DNA from: Sphingobacterium alkalisoli
Lineage (GTDB): Bacteria; Bacteroidota; Bacteroidia; Sphingobacteriales; Sphingobacteriaceae
Assembly: GCF_005049105.1 (NCBI RefSeq)
Contig: NZ_SUKA01000004.1
Location: forward strand, 124,001 to 188,000
Length of the DNA stretch: 64,000 nt
Direction of reading: 5' to 3'
Made by a program: the position numbers and the translations under genes. Positions 53,944 through 63,309 of the stretch are shown piece after piece. The first letter of the stretch is position 1. Every line of letters begins with the position of its first letter. The notes beneath the pieces are model-generated. The model was not told the DNA's origin. It was given only the letters and a program-made list of their open reading frames with translations, and did not search any database.

Positions 53944-53951
53944 CAAAGGTA
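53944..53951 (-). promoter_or_regulatory. Candidate -7 element of the glucan-locus operon
   Basis: The minus strand reads TACCTTTG, fitting TAnnTTTG, about 60 bp before the susC ATG at 53884. A convincing -33 TTTG is missing, as expected if an activator is needed. Confidence 0.5.
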
Positions 53952-54086
53952 AAGAAGTAGGAAAGCTTTATCCTAGCATTGAAGGAAGTGGAGTACTAAA
54001 AAGTAACTCAGAACATATCAAAAACAACTGTATAACAGAAACTTACAGAAAACAATCCATTAAAGAAAGTAACTATTTATAGCCGA

Positions 54087-55706
54087 TTAGAACTGAACTT
54101 CGCCGATTTTTTTTATCTTATCTTCGAATTCATCCTTAGATCCCAAGACTTTATTACGCACTTTTACGCGATAATTATAAACGGTTCGTAAGGAATAACG
54201 GAGGAAGCTCGCAATCTTTGTAGAGTCAGAGATCCCCAAGCGGATCAAAGCAAATATACGTAACTCCGTACTGAGCAATTCTTCGGACTTTGGAAGGATC
54301 TGTTCCTCTGGTTTCAATAGTTTGTTAAATTCGTCTATAAAAGACGGGTACAAATTCAAAAATATAATGTCAAAATTACGGTAGAGATCCTCCAACTCTT
54401 CCTTGATCACATCTTGTGATTTTAAATGTTTGAGTATATCACTCTCTTGCTTATTCGATAGTTTCTTCAAAATCGTTTTACGTGCGTTATCTATCTTATC
54501 TATGTAGGATGAGCATATATCAAAAAAATGGGCAATATATTCTTCTTTGATATGGTTGGATTCAGAAAGTTCGTTATTTACTTTGAGCAGCTGGTCGTTC
54601 AGGTGATGCAGGTCATCATTGGCCTGTTTAAGTGCTATCCGTATTTTCTTTAGTTTTTTAATTTGGATAAAGAGAACCCCAAGAACCGCCGACAATACAA
54701 TAGTCATCAAGCTGATAACCATCAAGTAACTTTTAAGCTCGTTTTTTTGCCTATTTTCCTTTTCTTGAAAAGAGGCATTAATAATGGGATAAAAAGACGA
54801 ACTTTCAATTGTTCGATAACGAACGTTGCAAAAAATAGCATCATTAATTGCTTCCTGAATGTATAAATATGCTTTATCAACATCTCCCTTTTCATAGTAA
54901 CATAAGGCCAAACTTTGTAAGGACGCATTGTCCTTAACCGCATGCTTGATATCGGTTAGCGCGGACAGACCAAAAAAATAGATTTGCTTGTCTAATTCCC
55001 CTTTGTTCTTATAGATTATCCCCAATAAGTAAGCTATTAATCCACGTTCGCTACGTGTTTCGTCGATCTCATGTAATAATTGATGGAGAAGCTTCTCTGC
55101 AACAGTCGTTTCATTATTGTAAAGTTTTTTCGTCGCAAAGGTGATTTGGTACTCTATAGATTGAGGATTGAGTACAGATAATAGCGAATCTCGAAATATT
55201 TCACTTTCTCTAAAATAAAGATCGTTATTACTACTTTACCCATAATGGCTACTGAATTCAGAATAAGCCTTATAATAATCAGGCAATAACTCTTCAGAGA
55301 TTTCTGCTCTCCTTATTTTACTCAGTAGATCTGCAGATTCAATAAACTTTCCGGCTGATGAATATAAGCTGGACAGCTGGATGAGGGACTCATCAATAAG
55401 ATACGAATTGTTCAGCTGGTATCCGATAAGCTGGTTTGCTTTTATATAAAATATAGCCGAATCAATCTGGTATTTTCTAAATTCATGATAGAGATTGAGA
55501 TGCAATACATATTTATCATGCAGGTTTTTAGTCGTTTTTAATGCTTCTTTGAATCTGGAGATGGTTTCAATTTTCTTTGATTCAAATTGGCTTTTTCTAT
55601 TTAATAGGAGCTGAAGTTCCTTTTCCACAGAATCGATCTGGGAACTAGCAAATGCTACCGTATCAAAACTTAATACACTAAATAGAAGAACTAAAAATTT
55701 ATACAT
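54087..55706 (-). pseudogene. TPR/membrane/HTH regulator (DUF6377-like) with an in-frame TAA
   Basis: The frame from the ATG at 55706 to the stop at 54087 is continuous over 540 codons but for one TAA at 55236-55238 (codon 157). Up to it lie a signal peptide (MYKFLVLLFSVLSFDTVAFA) and TPR-like helices. After it, in the same frame, come further TPR-like helices (SNNDLYFRESEIFRDSLLSV and on), a membrane span near codon 345 (YLMVISLMTIVLSAVLGVLF), a coiled coil, and a C-terminal LuxR-like HTH (LSTELRIFALIRLGISDSTK, then FLRYSLRTVYNYRVKVRNKV). The total length matches DUF6377-type regulators, which sit beside SusCD loci. Either this is a fresh nonsense mutation, or two pieces are made, or the stop is a sequencing error. 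The second half could restart at a TTG near 55025. Confidence 0.85.
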
Positions 55707-55949
55707 TGTCAAAACGTTACGCACCATACGACATTCGCTTACTTCCCAAAATCTCATTGCGCATAAAAATAGAGCATTTAATATAAATAGAGAAAATTTA
55801 TTATCCTCTTTATCTATACGTTAAAATTCGTTAAACAACTGCATTATAGCATTCCGAAATTTTATCTTCGTAGCATACGGACACTTATTGATATAAGTCG
55901 GCTTACACTTATGCAGAAAATAAATCTGCTTTTACAAATAATTCTGATA

Positions 55950-55980
55950 TTTTTGTATCCATAATGCTGGGATACAAAAA
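55950..55980. other. Perfect 11-bp inverted repeat in the regulator/surA gap
   Basis: TTTTTGTATCC (55950-55960) and GGATACAAAAA (55970-55980) flank 9 bases. The gap of 416 bp between the regulator start (55706) and surA (56123) otherwise shows only AT-rich sequence. A TATTTTTG element (55948-55955) overlaps the left arm. It could be a terminator of a short transcript or a binding site for a dimeric protein. Confidence 0.6.
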
Positions 55981-56122
55981 CAACGAACAATAAGGTACAA
56001 TTAATTACTGACACACAGCATAATAAATTATTTGATCGGGTGCTCATATATCAGTAGTAAATAAAAAAATGCTGAATTATAATATACCGGCATAGAATAA
56101 ACGATTAAGGAATAATACACAC

Positions 56123-57484
56123 ATGAAAAAACACATAGGATTAACTGCTTTATTACTTACAGTTGCATTTTTATCTTTTTCGCAAGAGAAACTAGTTGAC
56201 CGTATTGTGGCCACAGTAGGTAATAGCACAATCTTACAATCTGACCTAGAGATGCAGTATGCACAGGCTCTAGCTGAAGGTACTAAGCCTAATGAGGAGA
56301 TGAAATGTTCGATTCTTCAGCAGCTGTTAACGCAAAAACTACTGGCACAACAGGCTGTAATTGACTCCATCGAAGTATCTGAATCGCAAGTGGACGACGA
56401 ATTAAATAGAAGAATTCGTTACATGACGCAACGGGCTGGTGGTAAAGAAAATTTAGAGTCTTTTCTGAATCGGTCACTATTACAACATAAAGAGGAGATG
56501 AGACCCAGCGTAGCCGAGCTTTTAAAAGCACAGCGCATGCAACAAACTATCGTTTCTAAAATTGATGTGACTCCACAAGAAGTAAAAAAATACTTTGAGA
56601 GCTTAGATGCAGATAGTCTCCCTTATTTTGACACGGAGATCGAATATGCTCAATTGGTTATTAACCCCGTTTTGACCAAAGAAGAAAAGCAAATATTTAA
56701 AGATAAAGCAGAAGGATATCGCCAACAAGTATTAAATGGTTCTGACTTTGGTACAATTGCCCGTTTATATTCTGAAGATGGTTCTGCGCCCAGTGGTGGT
56801 GATTTAGGATTTGCCACACGTGAATCGTATGTAAAAGAATTCTCTGCTCAGGCGTTTAGATTAAAGGAAGGCGACATTTCCCCTGTTTTTGAGACGCAAT
56901 ATGGATTTCACTTTTTACAGGTACTCGCTAGAAGAGGTGAAGAAGTAAACGTAAGACACGTACTCGTCAAAACAAAACCAACATCGACTGCGCTGCAACG
57001 AACAAAAGCTAAAATTGACAGTATCTACGACAATGTTACAACAGGAAAAATGAATTTTAGTAGTGCTGCATCGCTATATTCTGACGATAATTTCACAAAA
57101 TATAATGGTGGAGTTGTAACCAGCGAATACGACGGCTCCACATTAATCCCGGTAACTCAGTTAAACGATGTCACTGTGTTTAATGCTATAGATCCATTAA
57201 AATCTGGCGAAACTTCCAAGCCCGTTCTAGTTACCGATAAAAGGACTGGTGAAACTTCTTACGTATTATATTATTTGAAATCACGCATCCCCCCACATAA
57301 GGCTAGTTTAGAACAAGACTTTGCAAAAATCAAGGAAGCAGCTAAGCAAAACAAAACCAACATCAAATTGAGCGAATGGTTTGAAAGTCGTAAAGACAAT
57401 ACTTTTATAGATGTAAACTCTGATTTCATGAACTGTCAGGAATTGGAAGATTGGGTGAGCACAGGCAAAGTCGCAAAAAACTAA
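56123..57484 (+). CDS. surA: SurA-like periplasmic peptidyl-prolyl isomerase/chaperone
   Basis: A protein of 453 aa with a signal peptide (MKKHIGLTALLLTVAFLSFS). The N-terminal SurA chaperone region (VDRIVATVGNSTILQSDLEM, then QLLTQKLLAQQAVIDSIEVS) covers about residues 25-165. Two parvulin (PpiC) domains follow at about 175-275 (RLYSEDGSAPSGGDLGFATR, then FETQYGFHFLQVLARR) and 280-390. It should help outer-membrane proteins fold. The second parvulin domain is more diverged than the first. Confidence 0.93.
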   Translation: MKKHIGLTALLLTVAFLSFSQEKLVDRIVATVGNSTILQSDLEMQYAQALAEGTKPNEEMKCSILQQLLTQKLLAQQAVIDSIEVSESQVDDELNRRIRYMTQRAGGKENLESFLNRSLLQHKEEMRPSVAELLKAQRMQQTIVSKIDVTPQEVKKYFESLDADSLPYFDTEIEYAQLVINPVLTKEEKQIFKDKAEGYRQQVLNGSDFGTIARLYSEDGSAPSGGDLGFATRESYVKEFSAQAFRLKEGDISPVFETQYGFHFLQVLARRGEEVNVRHVLVKTKPTSTALQRTKAKIDSIYDNVTTGKMNFSSAASLYSDDNFTKYNGGVVTSEYDGSTLIPVTQLNDVTVFNAIDPLKSGETSKPVLVTDKRTGETSYVLYYLKSRIPPHKASLEQDFAKIKEAAKQNKTNIKLSEWFESRKDNTFIDVNSDFMNCQELEDWVSTGKVAKN

Positions 57485-57503
57485 AAAATAACAATTAGCA
57501 AAT

Positions 57504-57542
57504 AAAAGGGGTATAATGATTTAAAATCATTATACCCCTTTT
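57504..57542. terminator. Bidirectional terminator, surA / NTF2-like gene
   Basis: AAAAGGGGTATAATGATTT (57504-57522) is the inverse of AAATCATTATACCCCTTTT (57524-57542). The strong stem with A/T-runs on both sides lies between two convergent genes. Confidence 0.9.
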
Positions 57543-57567
57543 ATTATTTTACCAATTACTTTTTATA

Positions 57568-58434
57568 CTACCGCTCGAATAGCATTTCAATAATCACGCG
57601 CCACTGATAGTCGTCTTTCAATTGCCAGACACGGATGTAATTGAATTTGGTTGCTTTATCTTTGGAGTGAACAGTTGCCGTACCTGAAGTAAATGCAAAC
57701 TCACCACTATAAGCCCGGCCTACTTCCGTAGGCTCTGTTACAATCTCATACCGTTGCTTTTTTAAAAAAGAAAGTACATTGCTTTTACTTTCAATTTCTT
57801 CCTGCCAAGGGTAATAGAAACGAACGTCATCCGCTAGAAACTCTTTATAAGCTGTTTCGTTATTCGCTTTTAAAATAGTCGAGAACAGTTCATCTGTCTG
57901 AAAAACGATATCTTCCCGTTGCTTCAACCGAACTTGAGACCGGTGCTTTAAATACCAAGAATCGTCTGGCTCGAAATAGATTAAATCGCTGGACGCCTTT
58001 TCCCCATAATTCTCTACCTCAGCACGTACTGCTACTTTCCAATCACCCTTTTTTCCTCTTTTCCAAACGGTCAAATATTGTCCATGTCGTTTAACAGCCC
58101 CTACTTTTTGGAATTCCATTTTTCCAGAAGTCAACCCCCAGTCTAAACTTCGGGAGACAATTGCAAAATTAGGTTCCCATGTCATCACATCAGGAATATT
58201 AGGTCGATTACTCAAATAATTAAATGCATTAACTGCAGATGGCACATAAAAAATAGACTCTTTATCGATTATTGACATGAATGCCGCATGGGGGTTTTGC
58301 ATCTTTGATATTGCGGCGGCATTTTTATCTGCCGTTATAAGTCCGCCTACTTTATCAGGAAGTTGCCCATACAATGCTGTGGAGGACATGAGGCCGATAA
58401 AAAGAACGGTACTAAACAAGAAATTAAAATTCAT
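57568..58434 (-). CDS. Exported protein with NTF2/SnoaL-like domain
   Basis: A protein of 288 aa with a signal peptide (MNFNFLFSTVLFIGLMSSTA, cleavage near LYGQ). Two regions resemble the SnoaL/DUF4440 fold: residues about 45-155, with FMSIIDKESIFYVPSA and TVWKRGKKGDWKVAVRAE, and about 175-288, with FLADDVRFYYPW, SFLKKQRYE and YIRVWQLKDDYQWRVIIEML. Such domains bind small molecules or act as enzymes; no catalytic pair is clear. cysS lies 20 bp upstream, so co-transcription is likely. Confidence 0.78.
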   Translation of the reverse strand: MNFNFLFSTVLFIGLMSSTALYGQLPDKVGGLITADKNAAAISKMQNPHAAFMSIIDKESIFYVPSAVNAFNYLSNRPNIPDVMTWEPNFAIVSRSLDWGLTSGKMEFQKVGAVKRHGQYLTVWKRGKKGDWKVAVRAEVENYGEKASSDLIYFEPDDSWYLKHRSQVRLKQREDIVFQTDELFSTILKANNETAYKEFLADDVRFYYPWQEEIESKSNVLSFLKKQRYEIVTEPTEVGRAYSGEFAFTSGTATVHSKDKATKFNYIRVWQLKDDYQWRVIIEMLFER

Positions 58435-58454
58435 ATTTTTTTAAAACTGAACTA

Positions 58455-59927
58455 TCAAATCTTATTCCAAAGTGTTCCTTCCTTGCTATCTTTTAGTTGA
58501 ATTCCAATAGCTGTCAGTTCTTCGCGAATACGATCCGACGTCGTAAAATCTTTATTTTTTTTTGATTCATTGCGCAACTTAATGATAACATTCATTAGGT
58601 TATCAACACTGTCTCCATCTCCTCCTACATGATCATCTTGCAGTCCCATAATATCACAAACGAAATGTTGCATCAATTCTTTTATATCAGCCAACGTAGT
58701 TTCGTCTATCGTTTGTTTGCCATCATACACTGAATTGATTACCCTTACCATTTCAAAAAGCTCCGCAATGAGAATCGGACTATTAAAATCATCGTCCATT
58801 GCAGCATAGCAATTTGCTTTGATACCTGCGATATCGTGTTGGATCGAAGAAACTGCAGTAGGATTAATCTTATCCAGCAGGCTGATAGCGGCCATTAGGC
58901 GCTTATAGCCTTTGTCGGCAGCATCCAATGCCTCGTTTGAGAAATCCAACGTACTTCTATAATGTGCCTGCAACATAAAAAAACGAACCGCCATAGGCGA
59001 ATAGCCTCTTTGTAGCAGCGCATGCTTGCCCGTAAACAATTCATGCGGCAAGAAGCCATTACCTGCCGACTTAGACATCCGCGCACCATTCACCGTTAAC
59101 ATATTGGTATGCATCCAGTATTTAGCCGGATCGGCATGATTACATGCCTGAGACTGTGCGATCTCATTGGTATGATGTGTAGCTGCAAGGTCCATACCGC
59201 CGCCATGTATATCAAACTGATCACCTAAATATTTACGACTCATTGCCGAACATTCGATATGCCATCCCGGAAATCCTACACTCCATGGCGAAGGCCATCG
59301 CATAATATGCTCAGGCTTAGCTTTTATCCAGAGTGCAAAATCTAATCTGCCTTTTTTCTCGTCCTGACCACCAAGCTCTCTGGTATTGTTTAATAAGTCC
59401 TCCAGATTCCTGTTGGTTAAAATCGTATAATTATACTGTTCGATGTATTTCTGTACATCAAAATATACGGTACCATTTACCTCATAAGCGTACCCATTCG
59501 CCATAATCTGTTTGATCATTTCGATTTGCTCGGATATATGTCCTGTCGCGGTAGGCTCTATACTCGGCGGAATGGTATTGAATAAACGCAACACATCGTG
59601 AAAGCCTATTGTATACTTCTGAACAATTTCCATGGGTTCCAATTGTTCCAATTTGGCTTTTTTCGCAAATTTATCATCGCCTTCATCATTGTCACCTTCT
59701 AAGTGCCCTGCATCTGTTATATTACGCACGTAGCGCACCTTGTAACCTAGATGTAACAAATAACGAAATATTAAATCAAATGATACAAATGTTCTACAAT
59801 TTCCCAAATGTACATCGCTATAAACTGTAGGCCCACATACATACATTCCGACCATATTCGGATGAATGGGCTCAAACTTTTCTTTCTTACGTGTGAGGGT
59901 ATTGTATAAAACTAAATTGTGCTGCAT
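58455..59927 (-). CDS. cysS: Cysteinyl-tRNA synthetase
   Basis: A protein of 490 aa. The zinc and active-site region MYVCGPTVYSDVHLGNCRTF is at about residues 28-47; HLGN replaces HIGH, as is usual for Bacteroidota. The WPSPWSVGFPGWHIECSAMS segment near 215 carries zinc ligands, HTNEIAQSQA follows, and the KMSKS loop is ARMSKSAGN near 278. The C-terminal helical anticodon domain is complete. It lies 16 bp after der. Confidence 0.97.
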   Translation of the reverse strand: MQHNLVLYNTLTRKKEKFEPIHPNMVGMYVCGPTVYSDVHLGNCRTFVSFDLIFRYLLHLGYKVRYVRNITDAGHLEGDNDEGDDKFAKKAKLEQLEPMEIVQKYTIGFHDVLRLFNTIPPSIEPTATGHISEQIEMIKQIMANGYAYEVNGTVYFDVQKYIEQYNYTILTNRNLEDLLNNTRELGGQDEKKGRLDFALWIKAKPEHIMRWPSPWSVGFPGWHIECSAMSRKYLGDQFDIHGGGMDLAATHHTNEIAQSQACNHADPAKYWMHTNMLTVNGARMSKSAGNGFLPHELFTGKHALLQRGYSPMAVRFFMLQAHYRSTLDFSNEALDAADKGYKRLMAAISLLDKINPTAVSSIQHDIAGIKANCYAAMDDDFNSPILIAELFEMVRVINSVYDGKQTIDETTLADIKELMQHFVCDIMGLQDDHVGGDGDSVDNLMNVIIKLRNESKKNKDFTTSDRIREELTAIGIQLKDSKEGTLWNKI

Positions 59928-59943
59928 AGGATGATACGGCTAT

Positions 59944-61245
59944 TTATTTTTGTCTAAAAAACACTTGAATAGGAACTCCGGAAAAGTCAAAGTTCTCTCT
60001 TAATTTATTTTCGACAAAACGTTTGTAAGGATCTTTGATATACTGTGGTAGGTTACAGAAAAAAGCAAACATAGGGGATCTACCCGGAATCTGCGTTACG
60101 TATTTTACTTTGATGTATTTACCTTTTGTGGCCGGAGGAGGATAATTTTCGATCACCTGCAACATCACGTCGTTCAACTTAGAAGTAGGGATTTTCTTTG
60201 TTTTATTCTGATACACCTCCATAATTGTCTCCACTGCTTTGAAAATACGTTGCTTTTCCGTTACCGATGTAAACAAAATGGGTACGTCATTAAAAGGTGC
60301 TATTTTCTCACGTATACGTGCTTCGAATTCCTTGGCCGTCTTGTGATCTTTCTCTACCATATCCCATTTGTTGACTAGGATAACGACACCTTTTTTATTC
60401 TTTTCTGCCAAATGAAATATATTGATATCTTGCGCTTCCAATCCATCATTTGCATCGATCATCAAAGCCACGACATCTGCATCTTCAATTGCTTTGATGG
60501 TACGCATTACCGAATAAAACTCAATGTTTTCAGTAACTTTTGTCTTCCGCCGAAGACCCGCGGTATCAATTAGAAGGAATTCATTCCCAAATTGATTATA
60601 ATGTATTCGTATTGCATCCCGTGTGGTACCTGCTATTGGTGTTACGATATTACGATCTTTACCCAACAAGGCATTTGTCAATGAAGATTTACCGACATTG
60701 GGTCTACCTGCAATGGTAATCTTTGGCAAGGTGTCCTCTTCTTCTTCAAGTATTTCGAAATGAGAAACTACCTGATCCAACAATTCTCCTGTACCCGACC
60801 CGGTAGCCGAAGAGATATTAAAGATTTCGCCTAGTCCGAATGCATAAAATTCTGCAGATGCGTGGTGTAGTTTCGCATGATCTACTTTATTTGCGACAAC
60901 ATATACCGGCTTTTTACTGCGACGTAGAACGTTCGCTATGTCATCGTCCAAGTCAGTGATCCCTGTTGTGACATCTACCATAAAAAGGATTACTGACGCT
61001 TCCTCAATTGCAATGTGAACCTGCTCGCGAATTGCAGCTTCAAATATATCGTCCGACCCGTGAACAAAGCCACCCGTGTCTATTACCGTAAATCTTTTAC
61101 CGATCCATTCAGCTTCGCCATAATGTCTGTCGCGCGTAACGCCACTAAAATCATCTACGATCGCTTTACGACTTTCGGTCAATCTATTATAGAGTGTGGA
61201 TTTACCAACGTTCGGACGTCCAACGATTGCAACTATATTTGCCAT
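59944..61245 (-). CDS. der: Ribosome-assembly GTPase Der (EngA)
   Basis: A protein of 433 aa with two GTPase domains in tandem. The first has GRPNVGKST at residues 8-16 and NKVD near 117; the second has GRPNVGKSS near 180, [10 protein letters not shown] near 228, and NKWD near 290. The C-terminal KH-like domain ends [10 protein letters not shown]. Der is an essential factor for 50S ribosome assembly. Its position before cysS is a small operon. Confidence 0.97.
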   Translation of the reverse strand: MANIVAIVGRPNVGKSTLYNRLTESRKAIVDDFSGVTRDRHYGEAEWIGKRFTVIDTGGFVHGSDDIFEAAIREQVHIAIEEASVILFMVDVTTGITDLDDDIANVLRRSKKPVYVVANKVDHAKLHHASAEFYAFGLGEIFNISSATGSGTGELLDQVVSHFEILEEEEDTLPKITIAGRPNVGKSSLTNALLGKDRNIVTPIAGTTRDAIRIHYNQFGNEFLLIDTAGLRRKTKVTENIEFYSVMRTIKAIEDADVVALMIDANDGLEAQDINIFHLAEKNKKGVVILVNKWDMVEKDHKTAKEFEARIREKIAPFNDVPILFTSVTEKQRIFKAVETIMEVYQNKTKKIPTSKLNDVMLQVIENYPPPATKGKYIKVKYVTQIPGRSPMFAFFCNLPQYIKDPYKRFVENKLRENFDFSGVPIQVFFRQK

Positions 61246-61309
61246 ATTATATTTATTAAAAAACGTTACCTCACGGCAACTCTAAATTATGCTTTTTTTA
61301 CCAAGGTTA

Positions 61310-61317
61310 CAAAGTTA
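61310..61317 (-). promoter_or_regulatory. Candidate -7 element for der
   Basis: The minus strand reads TAACTTTG, fitting TAnnTTTG, about 65 bp before the der ATG. Confidence 0.45.
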
Positions 61318-61513
61318 CGGATAAATAAGAGATTTACGATTATTTATTCATAGAGACCGAAAGGCCAGGAAATGAAATCCAAATTCGCACGGAGTTCGCT
61401 TTAACCCCACTTTTGAGCGCACATTACAAGGAGAATGCGAGATCACTGTACATTCAAGTTGCACGCGGGGCACCGTCATGCATAAGTTAAGGAAGGTGGT
61501 TTGGTAAGAACGC

Positions 61514-61541
61514 AAAGGCTTTGCGATATCGCAAAGCCTTT
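61514..61541. terminator. Terminator after the fourth susD
   Basis: AAAGGCTTTGCGAT (61514-61527) is followed directly by its inverse ATCGCAAAGCCTTT (61528-61541). A T-run stands on the plus side; on the minus strand the tail is weaker. It lies 44 bp after the susD stop. Confidence 0.75.
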
Positions 61542-61584
61542 TTAAAAATCACCAAGAAAGAATCTCTTTTGTGAAATGAAGTTC

Positions 61585-63294
61585 TTAGCTCGTTGGGTTT
61601 TGAGTCAACGGCCCTGGGTAAGAATTTATTGCGCTCTGTGGAATATAAAATATCACTCGAAAATCCGTAGGATCAATAGTTTCAAATTGCGCATGTGGGC
61701 CAGGATATTGTCGGCTCAATGACTTTCCGTTACGGAATACATCGTAGCTACGCTCGGCCTGGTAAGCCAGTTCTAATTGACGTTCTTTGTCAATCCGTGC
61801 GCTGGCATTAGAGGCATCTAACGAACTGTATCCACCGTTTACAATAGATCGTGTCCGGATTTCGTTTAGATCATCTAATGCAGCACCATAGTTCCCGAGC
61901 TTGGCATAGGCTTCTGCACGGTTCAGATAGACCTCACCCAAACGACTTATAACGGGCGAATGCAAGTGGGTATCCTCCCCTTCACGTGAGCATTTGATAA
62001 TATAAAACTGAGGATAAACACGATTCAGCGTAATAAAGTTATCGATAACACCAGTATACATATTGCCGTCTTTGTATTGAATGGTGTAGATTTCCTGTAC
62101 AACATCTAAAGGGGTTAACGTATACGTATCATCTCCATCTTTACACGTGATGGTGTTTCCGTTTCGTGTAATAGTGGCCTGCACATAGTTCAACACATTT
62201 GCACCGTCTTGTTTGATAAAACGAAATACCTCTGTATAGGCCCCTGTACTATTTTTAGAGTAAGTAGGTTCAATAAAAGCAGCACGCGCATCTACCATTT
62301 TATACTTATCTGGACGCCAATCGTTTCGCCCTGTTTCATTTAATAAATCTATATATTTTGCACTTGCATACATTTCACCCCAACCTTGTCCGCCAATATT
62401 AGCATACATTCCACCAATGCCATAATAATGATCATATCCCGAGAACTCCGCAGCTACACGCTTTACAGCAAAAATAGTTTCCGGATTGCTCTCTGGCGTT
62501 AGCGTATTGTACTTCATAAATTGCTCTCGTGGCAGCAGAGCGTAATTATCCGATCCAATCACTTTATCCGCATAATCCACCGCTAATTGCGCATATTCTG
62601 CATTTGGCGACTCATAAGTGCCGCTCATATATAAATACACACGAGACAACATAGCTTGTGCAGCTCCTTTAGTAGCCTTAATAGGGTTATCACCCTCTGT
62701 TATCAATTCTTCTGCCTTCTTCAAATCCGAAACAATCTGTTCATAGGTTTCTTTCACCGTTGAACGGTCCGGAAGCGTCATGTCAAGTACGTTATCGGGA
62801 GTACCATTCACGATGGGTACTCCTAGGTTTGTTTCTGGGTTCTGATAATACGGACGTCCGTAAGTGCGTACCAAATAAAAATACATCAACCCGCGGATAT
62901 AGTAACACTCGCCTAATTTACTATCAATTTCAGCACTTTGTCCCTCTTCAACCATCTTGATAATGTTGGACGACTGTGCAATTGCCTTATAACCATTGTC
63001 CCAAAACTGGCTTAAGCGACCATTATTTGGCGTGCGGGCAAATGAAATAAATTCATAAAAAGCATCCGTAGACGAACCGCGGATCATCATATTATCACCA
63101 GCATATTCACCTGCGCGATGCATCGGATCGGACCAAGCCTTTAATTGTGCATACGCTCCATTAACTAAAGATTCTAAGGACGCCTCCGGATCATTTGTTA
63201 TACCATCTGAATCCATATCCCCGTAAGGCAAGCGTTCCAGATCACAGGAAGCAAGGGTAGCGGAAGCCAATAATGCTATTAATATCTTTTTCAT
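61585..63294 (-). CDS. SusD/RagB-type lipoprotein (fourth pair)
   Basis: A protein of 569 aa with a lipoprotein signal (MKKILIALLASATLASCDLE, cysteine at residue 17). It has the helical core (KLGECYYIRGLMYFYLVRTY near 127), SRLGEVYLNRAEAYAKLGNY near 445, and RQLELAYQAERSYDVFRNGK near 505. It is about 70 residues longer than the other SusD proteins here, mainly in the middle. It lies 15 bp after the SusC gene. It may bind an oligosaccharide or other ligand; no enzyme gene is in view to say which. Confidence 0.95.
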   Translation of the reverse strand: MKKILIALLASATLASCDLERLPYGDMDSDGITNDPEASLESLVNGAYAQLKAWSDPMHRAGEYAGDNMMIRGSSTDAFYEFISFARTPNNGRLSQFWDNGYKAIAQSSNIIKMVEEGQSAEIDSKLGECYYIRGLMYFYLVRTYGRPYYQNPETNLGVPIVNGTPDNVLDMTLPDRSTVKETYEQIVSDLKKAEELITEGDNPIKATKGAAQAMLSRVYLYMSGTYESPNAEYAQLAVDYADKVIGSDNYALLPREQFMKYNTLTPESNPETIFAVKRVAAEFSGYDHYYGIGGMYANIGGQGWGEMYASAKYIDLLNETGRNDWRPDKYKMVDARAAFIEPTYSKNSTGAYTEVFRFIKQDGANVLNYVQATITRNGNTITCKDGDDTYTLTPLDVVQEIYTIQYKDGNMYTGVIDNFITLNRVYPQFYIIKCSREGEDTHLHSPVISRLGEVYLNRAEAYAKLGNYGAALDDLNEIRTRSIVNGGYSSLDASNASARIDKERQLELAYQAERSYDVFRNGKSLSRQYPGPHAQFETIDPTDFRVIFYIPQSAINSYPGPLTQNPTS

Positions 63295-63309
63295 GTCGTT
63301 TTCTTCTTT

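Larger units (their letters stand above)
61246..61584. other. Intergenic region der / susD
   Basis: 339 bp. It holds the der promoter candidate and the terminator of the susCD genes at 61514-61541. The rest (about 61354-61510) shows nothing that I can support. Confidence 0.6.

Noticed and set aside
55236..55757. The N-terminal half of the regulator as an independent 173-aa protein
   Set aside because: The second half follows in the same frame right after the single TAA and completes the known domain order, so one interrupted gene is the simpler reading.
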